Shown here: positions 58,889-64,000 of the stretch, piece by piece
How the letters are laid out: each line of letters starts with the position of its first letter
Position numbering within the stretch: the stretch's first letter is position 1
Source of the DNA: Terriglobia bacterium
GTDB taxonomy: Bacteria; Acidobacteriota; Terriglobia; Terriglobales; SCQP01
Direction of reading: 5' to 3'
Assembly: GCA_021323595.1 (NCBI GenBank)
Contig: JAJPKR010000006.1
Coordinates: forward strand, 62,001 to 126,000
DNA: 64,000 bases
The notes under the pieces: model-generated
Told to the model about the DNA's origin: nothing
Seen by the model: the letters and a program-made list of their open reading frames with translations, nothing else
Database searches by the model: none
Made by a program: the position numbers and the translations under genes

Positions 58889-60184
58889 ATGAGAAACCCC
58901 AGCCCTATCCAAAACGATGCCGAGGCCCACGCCCAGGCGCTCAGCCAAGCCCGCGTCGCTATCGTCCACCACTGGTTCGTGCGCCAGGGCGGCGGCGAGC
59001 GCTTCGTCGAGCACCTAGCTAACCTCCTACCCCAAGCAGATCTCTACGCACTGGTCGCCTGCCGCCAGGGGACACCGCCCGCGCTTCGACCTCGCAAGGT
59101 CGCAACGTCATTCCTCCAGCGCTTCCCGGGCTCCCGCCGCTGGCACAGGCTGTACATGCCGCTGTTCCCGCTCGCCCTCGAGCAGTTCGACCTCAGCGCC
59201 TACGACCTCGTTATCAGCTCCGAATCCGGCCCCGCGAAAGGTGTAATCACACCCGCAAGAACCTGCCACATCTGCTACTGCCACACCCCAATGCGGTACA
59301 TCTGGGAAATGTATCCCCAGTACCTGCGCACCGCACCCTTCGGCCCGCTGGGCCGCGCAATCTTCGCCGCCTCCGCCCATTACCTGCGTCAATGGGACCT
59401 CTCGACCGCCGCCCGCGTCGACTTCTTCGCTGCCAACAGCGCGAACACAGCCAGGAGAATTGCGAAAGTCTACCGCCGCACAGCAGAAATAATCCACTGC
59501 CCGATCGACACGAAGCCATTCGCAGCCCCCCGCCAACCAGAGGACTTCTACCTGGTCGTGTCCCGCCTCGTCAGCTACAAGCGAATCGATCTCGCAGTGT
59601 CCGCATGCAAAGACCTTCACAGGCATCTCGTCGTAATCGGGGACGGCGAGGACGCAAGAGCCCTAGCCCAAGGCGCCGGCCCGACGACCAAGTTTCTCGG
59701 CCGGTGCACCGACGAGACAATTCGAGACCATTACCGCCGCGCCAGGGCCCTACTCTTCCCTGGGGAGGAGGACCACGGCCTCGCCCCAATCGAGGCCCAG
59801 GCCGCCGGCTGCCCAGTTATCGCCTTCGGCAGGGGGGGAGCCCTCGAAACCGTGCGGGGCCGCTGGGTCGGCCAGGACGGCCCCGAAAAACCCACAGGAG
59901 TCTTTTTCAGCGCGCAAACGCGCGAGAGCCTCGCCGAGGCAATCCTCTTTTTCGAAAGAAACCAGGCCGAGTTCTCCCCAAACGCAGCCCGCGCGAACGC
60001 CGAGCAATTCGACGTATCCCATTTCCGCCGAAAGATGGCTCACTTCATCGAGCGCTGCATGGCCCAAAAGTCCGAATCCGCGGCCCAGGACGCGCCAAGC
60101 ACACCGCCGAATCCAAACCCCGCCCCGCCCCCAAACAGCCGGAGCGGGCCGAGCACACCCCATTTACCACCTCACACCCACTGA
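58889..60184 (+). CDS. GT1/GT4 family glycosyltransferase (WbaZ-like mannosyltransferase)
   Basis: The 431-residue protein has a GT-B fold. The N-terminal VAIVHHWFVRQGGGERFVEH (about 23-42) and CYCHTPMRYIWEMYPQYL (about 128-145) are characteristic of the WbaZ/mannosyltransferase group. The C-terminal domain has YLVVSRLVSYKRIDLAV (about 211-227) and the FPGEEDHGLAPIEAQAAGCPVI donor-site block (about 289-310), and GGALETV. The C-terminal tail is Pro/Asn-rich and probably disordered. It lies in the compositional island, separated from the main glycosyltransferase block by the beta-helix genes. It may add a side-chain sugar. Confidence 0.87.
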   Translation: MRNPSPIQNDAEAHAQALSQARVAIVHHWFVRQGGGERFVEHLANLLPQADLYALVACRQGTPPALRPRKVATSFLQRFPGSRRWHRLYMPLFPLALEQFDLSAYDLVISSESGPAKGVITPARTCHICYCHTPMRYIWEMYPQYLRTAPFGPLGRAIFAASAHYLRQWDLSTAARVDFFAANSANTARRIAKVYRRTAEIIHCPIDTKPFAAPRQPEDFYLVVSRLVSYKRIDLAVSACKDLHRHLVVIGDGEDARALAQGAGPTTKFLGRCTDETIRDHYRRARALLFPGEEDHGLAPIEAQAAGCPVIAFGRGGALETVRGRWVGQDGPEKPTGVFFSAQTRESLAEAILFFERNQAEFSPNAARANAEQFDVSHFRRKMAHFIERCMAQKSESAAQDAPSTPPNPNPAPPPNSRSGPSTPHLPPHTH

Positions 60185-60295
60185 GCGCCGAGGCACGCAG
60201 TCACGAAAACTCCCACGCACAAAGTGCGCCCACGAACGTAGCCACCCATCAGGGCGATTGTCCGCCCACCCGCCCCTTGCTACCCTACCCAAGCG

Positions 60296-61162
60296 ATGTC
60301 CGGCACCAGGCGAAAAAACTACACGTACGAACCGCCGCGCATCGTCCGGGCCGAGCGGTTCATTACGGAGATGCCGGGCAGCTCGCGAGCCGTGCTCCTG
60401 GAGGCCGACGACGGCAACCGCTACACGGTGAAGACCGCCCACCGCACTGCTCTCCCTCGCCTCCTCGCGAACGAATACGTCGCTACTAGGCTCGCTGGCG
60501 CCCTTCACCTCCCCATAACCGCGCTCGCCATCGTCCACCTAACGCTGCCCTTCCTGCGCTCGAATTTCCCAGCCATTAAGAAAACCCGCAGCGGCCCGGA
60601 ATGGTTCGTGCCGGGAGAGGCGTTCGGCTCGCTCACGCAAACCGCAGTCGCCAACTCACGGGAGGCCCCGGCCCTGGCGCTGCACGCGGCGAACCGCCAC
60701 GCCTTCGCCTCAATACTCCTCTTCGACCTCTGGACCGCGAACCTAGACACCCGCCAGGTCGCCTTCGAAACACTCGGAGGCCGAACATGGGCGAAGATGA
60801 TCGACCAAGGCCACTGCTTCAACGCCGGTGAATGGGGGAGCCTCGCCTCCACAAGAGCGTGGCCGCTATTCTGCCACGCCGGCGTCTATTCGGCCGTGTC
60901 AACCTGGCGAGCGTTCGAACCGCAGCTTGGCCGAATCGAGGCCGTCGAAGCCGCCGACGTCCTCGCCGCAACCGAATCCATGCCACCACACTGGTGCGCC
61001 CGAGCGGACCTGATCGGACTCGCAAATGCGCTCGTCAGCCGCGCCACCACCCTGCGCGATAGAATCACCGAGGTTTTGGTCGCCCGCTCCGATTTATTCC
61101 CGCGCTGGTTCCGCACACGATCAGCGAAGCCCACAGAGCCACCGATCCAGGCCATCGCCTGA
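60296..61162 (+). CDS. HipA-family kinase-like protein
   Basis: The 288-residue protein resembles the 'HipA family kinase' group of small stand-alone HipA-like proteins. Visible elements are the lysine-containing strand RYTVKTAHR (about 42-50) and NEYVATRLAGALHLPI (about 59-74). The catalytic-loop-like FDLWTANLDTRQ (about 143-154) and the metal-loop-like MIDQGHCFNAG (about 166-176) follow. These correspond to the N..D and DxG/DHG motifs of HipA kinases. The usual HipB antitoxin gene is absent. TACCCT ends 9 nt before the ATG. Its place between a glycosyltransferase and rfb genes is unusual. The substrate is unknown. Confidence 0.65.
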   Translation: MSGTRRKNYTYEPPRIVRAERFITEMPGSSRAVLLEADDGNRYTVKTAHRTALPRLLANEYVATRLAGALHLPITALAIVHLTLPFLRSNFPAIKKTRSGPEWFVPGEAFGSLTQTAVANSREAPALALHAANRHAFASILLFDLWTANLDTRQVAFETLGGRTWAKMIDQGHCFNAGEWGSLASTRAWPLFCHAGVYSAVSTWRAFEPQLGRIEAVEAADVLAATESMPPHWCARADLIGLANALVSRATTLRDRITEVLVARSDLFPRWFRTRSAKPTEPPIQAIA

Positions 61163-61356
61163 CAACTCACCAACGAACGGGCCGCGCCATCCTGCGAAAG
61201 CCATCCTCCCCCGCCCACGCCACAGCTCCGCGACGCCCCCGTCGCCGCCCAAACCCCCCCCCGCGCGCGCCCGGGTTATCATTAACAGTTCGCGGCAGCC
61301 GCTAAACCAGCCGCCCCACCCCACCCGAGCCGCCACCGAAAACCAAGAGAGCACCC

Positions 61357-61941
61357 GTGCCTTTCCGAATAGAGCCAATCCACCTCCCCGGCGCCCTCGT
61401 CATCGAAAACGACGCCTTCCGCGACGAGCGCGGGTTTTTCCGCGAGGTGTTTCGCGCCGACCGCTTTCGCGAGCTCGGCCTGCCCGCCGAGTTCGTCCAA
61501 GACAATCACTCCGGCTCGAAGCGCGGCGTGGTGCGCGGCCTGCATTTTCAGTGGGAGCCCCCCATGGGGAAGCTGATGCGGGTGACGGTGGGCGCGGCGT
61601 TTCTGGTGGCCGTGGATATCCGCAAGGGCTCGCCTACGCTCGGCAAGTGGGTGGGCATCGAAGCCTCGGCGGAGAACGGCAAGCAGCTCTGGGCGCCGGC
61701 GGGCTTTGCCCGCGGCTTTTGCGCGCTGACGGATTGCGAGGTCCAGTACAAGTGCACCGGCGTCTATAATGCGCAAGGGGAGTCCGGCATCCGCTGGAAC
61801 GATCCCGCCATCGGCATCGCCTGGCCGGTCGCCAATCCGTCGCTCTCGGCCAAGGACGCCGCGGCGCAGACGCTGGCGGAGTGGCTGGCGCGGCCCGAAT
61901 CCGACCGCTTCCGGTTCGATCCCGCCCACCCCAACCGATAG
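61357..61941 (+). CDS. rfbC: dTDP-4-dehydrorhamnose 3,5-epimerase
   Basis: The 194-residue cupin enzyme has the RmlC signatures DERGFFREVFRADRF (about 23-37), QDNHSGSKRGVVRGLHFQ with the catalytic His63, and GKLMRVTVGAAFLVAVDIR. WAPAGFARGFCALTD lies at about 112-126, and WNDPAIGIAWP near the end. It converts dTDP-4-keto-6-deoxyglucose to the L-lyxo form for L-rhamnose. The start is a GTG. rfbB follows 37 nt downstream. An rfbD gene is not in the window. Confidence 0.93.
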   Translation: MPFRIEPIHLPGALVIENDAFRDERGFFREVFRADRFRELGLPAEFVQDNHSGSKRGVVRGLHFQWEPPMGKLMRVTVGAAFLVAVDIRKGSPTLGKWVGIEASAENGKQLWAPAGFARGFCALTDCEVQYKCTGVYNAQGESGIRWNDPAIGIAWPVANPSLSAKDAAAQTLAEWLARPESDRFRFDPAHPNR

Positions 61942-61978
61942 GCGTAAAGAGACGCTTCGAACCCACCCTGAGAGAAAG

Positions 61979-63010
61979 ATGCGATTGCTCGTCACCGGCG
62001 GGGCCGGCTTCATCGGCAGCAACTTCGTGCGCCACGCGCTGCGCGCGCAGCGCGATCTCGAACTGACCAACCTCGATGCCCTGACCTACGCCGGCAATCT
62101 CGAGAACCTCGCGGAGCTGGAGGCGGATCCGCGCTACCGCTTCGTGCACGGCGACATCTGCGACGCGGCGCTCGTGGACCGGCTGATGGCCGGCCAGGAC
62201 GCGGTGGTGCATCTGGCGGCGGAGTCGCACGTGGACCGCAGCATTCTCGACGCGGCCGCCTTCATCCGCACCAACGTGCAGGGCACGCAGACCCTGCTCG
62301 ATGCCGCGCGCCGCCGCCAGGTGGCGCGCTTCGTGCACGTCTCGACCGACGAGGTCTATGGCTCGCTCGGCGCCGAGGGCAAGTTCACCGAGGCCAGCCC
62401 GCTCGCGCCCAACTCCCCCTACGCCGCCTCCAAGGCCGCCGCCGAGCTGCTCGTGCGCGCCGCCTTTCACACGCACGGCCAGCCGGTGGTGATCACCCGC
62501 GGCAGCAACAATTACGGCCCCTACCAGTTTCCCGAAAAGTTCATTCCCTTGGCGATCGCCAACGCGCTGGCCGGGCAGCCGGTGCCGCTGTACGGGGAAG
62601 GGAAGAACGTGCGCAATTGGATTCACGTCGCCGATCATTGCGCCGGTATCTGGGCCGCGCTCGAGCGCGGGCGCGCGGGCGCGGTGTACAACCTCGGCGG
62701 CGACGACGAGGTGGATAATTTGACGCTGCTGCGGCGCATCCTCGCGCGCCTCGGGCGCGACGAATCGCTGATCCGCTTCGTCCCCGACCGGCCCGGCCAC
62801 GACTTCCGCTACGCGCTCGATTCCGCGCTCGCGCGCCGCGAGCTCGGCTGGCGGCCGGCGCTCTCGCTCGACGAGGGCCTCGATCGCACCGTCGCCTGGT
62901 ATCGCGCCAACGGCGCCTGGCTCGAGCGTGCGCGCGACGGCGCCTACCGTAGCTATTACGAAACCCAGTACCGCGCCCGCCTCGAGCGCGGCCAGGAAGC
63001 GCGTCCATGA
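61979..63010 (+). CDS. rfbB: dTDP-glucose 4,6-dehydratase
   Basis: The 343-residue SDR enzyme has the NAD motif LLVTGGAGFIGSNFVRHAL (about 4-22). Others are LDALTYAGNLENL, HLAAESHVDRSI (about 81-92), the catalytic STDEVYGSL (about 121-129) and SPYAASKAAAELLV with the Tyr-x3-Lys pair, then RGSNNYGPYQFPEK and RPGHDFRYALD. It makes dTDP-4-keto-6-deoxy-D-glucose, the common precursor for L-rhamnose and for the FdtA/FdtB product. The start is supported by GAGAGAAAG before the ATG. The nucleotidyltransferase start overlaps its stop by 4 nt. Confidence 0.95.
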   Translation: MRLLVTGGAGFIGSNFVRHALRAQRDLELTNLDALTYAGNLENLAELEADPRYRFVHGDICDAALVDRLMAGQDAVVHLAAESHVDRSILDAAAFIRTNVQGTQTLLDAARRRQVARFVHVSTDEVYGSLGAEGKFTEASPLAPNSPYAASKAAAELLVRAAFHTHGQPVVITRGSNNYGPYQFPEKFIPLAIANALAGQPVPLYGEGKNVRNWIHVADHCAGIWAALERGRAGAVYNLGGDDEVDNLTLLRRILARLGRDESLIRFVPDRPGHDFRYALDSALARRELGWRPALSLDEGLDRTVAWYRANGAWLERARDGAYRSYYETQYRARLERGQEARP

Positions 63011-63666
63011 AATCGGAACTCAAGGGAGTCATTCTCGCCGGCGGCCTCGGCTCGCGGCTCTATCCGCTCACCAAGGTCACCAACAAGCACCTGCTGCCGG
63101 TGTATGACAAGCCGATGATCTATTACCCGATCGCGACGCTGGTGAACGCCGGCGTCCGGGAGATCATGATCGTCACCGGCGGCAACAGCGCCGGCGACTT
63201 CTTGCGGCTGCTCGAGAACGGCGAGGAAGTCGGCTGCTCGCTGCGCTATGCCTATCAGCGCGGCGAGGGCGGCATCGCTGACGCGCTGCGGCTGGCGCGC
63301 GATTTTGCCGCCGGCGGGCGCATCTGCGTGGTGCTGGGCGACAATCTCATCGAGGGCAACGTCTGCGACGCGGCGCGGGCGTTCTTGGCGCAGCCGCGCG
63401 GCGCCCGCCTGCTGGTGAAGCAAGTCGCCGATCCCGAGCGCTTCGGCGTGGCCACACTCGAGGGCGGTCGCATCGTGCGCATCGAGGAGAAGCCTCGCCA
63501 TCCCGCCTCGAATTATGCCGTCACCGGCATTTATTTCTACGACGAGACGGTCTTCGAGAAGATCGCGCGCTGCCGTCCCTCGGCTCGCAAGGAGCTGGAG
63601 ATCACCGACGTGAACAATCTCTACCTCGAGGAAGGCACGCTGGAGTACAGCGAACTCGAAGGCTAG
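63007..63666 (+). CDS. rfbA: glucose-1-phosphate nucleotidyltransferase (RfbA-type), cut short by an amber codon
   Basis: The 219-residue reading frame has the nucleotidyltransferase signature GVILAGGLGSRLYPLTKVTNK-like (about 7-27), YDKPMIYYPIATL, the metal-binding VVLGDNLIEGN, and FGVATLEGGRIVRIEEKP. It ends LEYSELEG followed by TAG at 63664-63666. Homologues read LEGWWTDAGTF here. The next in-frame codons encode WTDAGTFPSLLRAQQLVAQ and continue to a TAG at 63775. So TAG replaces the first of two tryptophans (TGG to TAG is one base). Without readthrough the protein lacks its last 37 residues, including the conserved WTDAGTF segment. It would make dTDP-glucose for rfbB. The ATG overlaps the rfbB stop (ATGA). 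Confidence 0.85.
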   Translation: MKSELKGVILAGGLGSRLYPLTKVTNKHLLPVYDKPMIYYPIATLVNAGVREIMIVTGGNSAGDFLRLLENGEEVGCSLRYAYQRGEGGIADALRLARDFAAGGRICVVLGDNLIEGNVCDAARAFLAQPRGARLLVKQVADPERFGVATLEGGRIVRIEEKPRHPASNYAVTGIYFYDETVFEKIARCRPSARKELEITDVNNLYLEEGTLEYSELEG

Positions 63667-63777
63667 TGGACCGACGCCGGCACCTTCCCCTCCCTGCTGC
63701 GCGCGCAACAGTTGGTCGCCCAAACCGGCGCGAATAAACTCCCCGGCGCCGTTCCCGCCGCCCCCGCGGCGCGCTAG
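63667..63777 (+). other. rfbA: in-frame continuation of the rfbA-type gene beyond the amber codon
   Basis: Thirty-six sense codons follow the TAG in the same frame and start with WTDAGTFPSLLRAQQLVAQ, the family's conserved C terminus, before the next stop at 63775-63777. The intact homology shows the premature stop is recent, recoded, or a sequencing error. Confidence 0.75.
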
Positions 63778-64000
63778 CCTCCCCTCGCCCGCCGCCCGCC
63801 GCGGCGGCGCCGTTCCCCACGCCGTACCCCACCGGCCGGAGGTCTGCCCCAGCGCCGGACCGGAGCCGCTCTACCTCCCGGAAGCCCCAAGGCGCGGTTC
63901 CACCAGGCGCCGCCTTCCGCCCTCGGTCTCGCAAGCGCTATGCCCCCGGCGCTCGCGCCTCGCGCCCGCCGCCCCACCCCGCAATGAGATACCCGGCGCC
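63778..64000. other. GC-rich end of window without recognisable gene
   Basis: I see no supported gene, tRNA or promoter here. Several reading frames are open only because the sequence is very rich in G and C. Confidence 0.5.

Larger units (their letters stand above)
55000..61350. other. compositional island, C-rich on the + strand
   Basis: From just upstream of the gene at 55190 to just before rfbC, the + strand is visibly richer in C than G and richer in A, in genes of both directions and between them. Codons such as ATA, CTA and AAC are common in the rightward genes here but rare elsewhere in the window. It holds two beta-helix genes, a GT1 gene and the HipA-like gene. A separate origin or a strand-biased mutational history is inferred. 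Confidence 0.45.

Noticed and set aside
58722-58889. TTG at 58889 as the start of beta-helix paralogue C
   Set aside because: The extra 56 residues are Cys/Arg/Gly-rich, precede a good signal peptide, and would overlap the start of the divergent glycosyltransferase gene.
61672-61740. Arg119 in GFARGF of RfbC instead of the His seen in many RmlC enzymes
   Set aside because: From memory, GFARGF is a common natural variant in this family and the catalytic His63 (GLHFQ) is present, so it does not indicate loss of function.
1-64000. CRISPR arrays, insertion sequences, integrase or attachment sites
   Set aside because: I looked for regularly spaced repeats, transposase or integrase motifs and tRNA-end duplications and saw none. 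The tRNA-Leu 3' end is not visibly repeated.
1-64000. Classical rho-independent terminators
   Set aside because: Several GC-rich hairpins follow stop codons, but none is followed by a T-run, so only two are listed and at low confidence.

Overview
The window is high-GC bacterial chromosomal DNA, densely coded on both strands. Gene content points to an Acidobacteriota-like organism. The evidence is a roughly 1050-residue sortilin/VPS10-type 'glycosyl hydrolase' propeller protein, a GNAT gene next to an N-acylamino acid racemase/OSBS-type enolase, an exopolysaccharide locus with a TPR partner protein, and secreted parallel beta-helix proteins. This assignment is an inference from family distribution, not from a marker gene. 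Many genes have a TANNNT hexamer ending only 5-11 nt before the start codon, which suggests leaderless mRNAs.

1-18 kb is a mixed housekeeping/accessory stretch: GNAT, N-carbamoylputrescine amidase-like hydrolase, M48 metalloprotease, an S41 'protease' lacking both catalytic residues, a C45/phospholipase B-like hydrolase, a UPF0173 hydrolase, an O-methyltransferase, a beta-propeller protein, TruB, a PAS hybrid histidine kinase, a TPR protein, HutH and the VPS10-type protein. 18-20 kb holds a CBS-domain protein and a multi-S1-domain protein. 20-24.6 kb is a leftward run: tRNA-Leu(CAA), rhodanese/MBL remnant protein, TlyA, NAD kinase, L-2-hydroxyglutarate oxidase-like protein, Pcm. 24.8-29.9 kb is a tightly overlapping rightward operon: MazG, GNAT, enolase-superfamily racemase, EamA transporter, MFS transporter.

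30.4-63.8 kb is dominated by a polysaccharide (EPS/capsule) locus. After a DegT aminotransferase and a broken epimerase gene comes a promoter and a NusG/UpxY-like antiterminator. Then follow Wzc-type tyrosine autokinase, Wza-type export protein, WbaP-type priming transferase, a TPR protein, a WaaL/Wzy-type ligase, FdtA- and FdtB-like sugar-nucleotide enzymes and a Wzx flippase. An FkbH/ACP/GNAT/VOC acyl-transfer module, a methyltransferase, two GT2 enzymes, a second polymerase-like membrane protein and a GT1 enzyme complete the main block. Three related secreted beta-helix proteins sharing a C-x9-C 'PGV(L/I)D' motif, another GT1 and a HipA-family kinase-like protein follow. rfbC, rfbB and an rfbA-type nucleotidyltransferase gene interrupted by an amber codon end the set.

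Working model: rfbA/rfbB supply dTDP-4-keto-6-deoxyglucose. FdtA/FdtB convert it to a dTDP-3-amino-3,6-dideoxyhexose. The FkbH-ACP-GNAT module may put an unusual acyl group on that amine. The glycosyltransferases, flippase, polymerase and Wzc/Wza then assemble and export the polymer. The beta-helix proteins may bind, cut or decorate it. The region from about 55.0 to 61.3 kb has its own base composition (C over G on the + strand whatever the gene direction).
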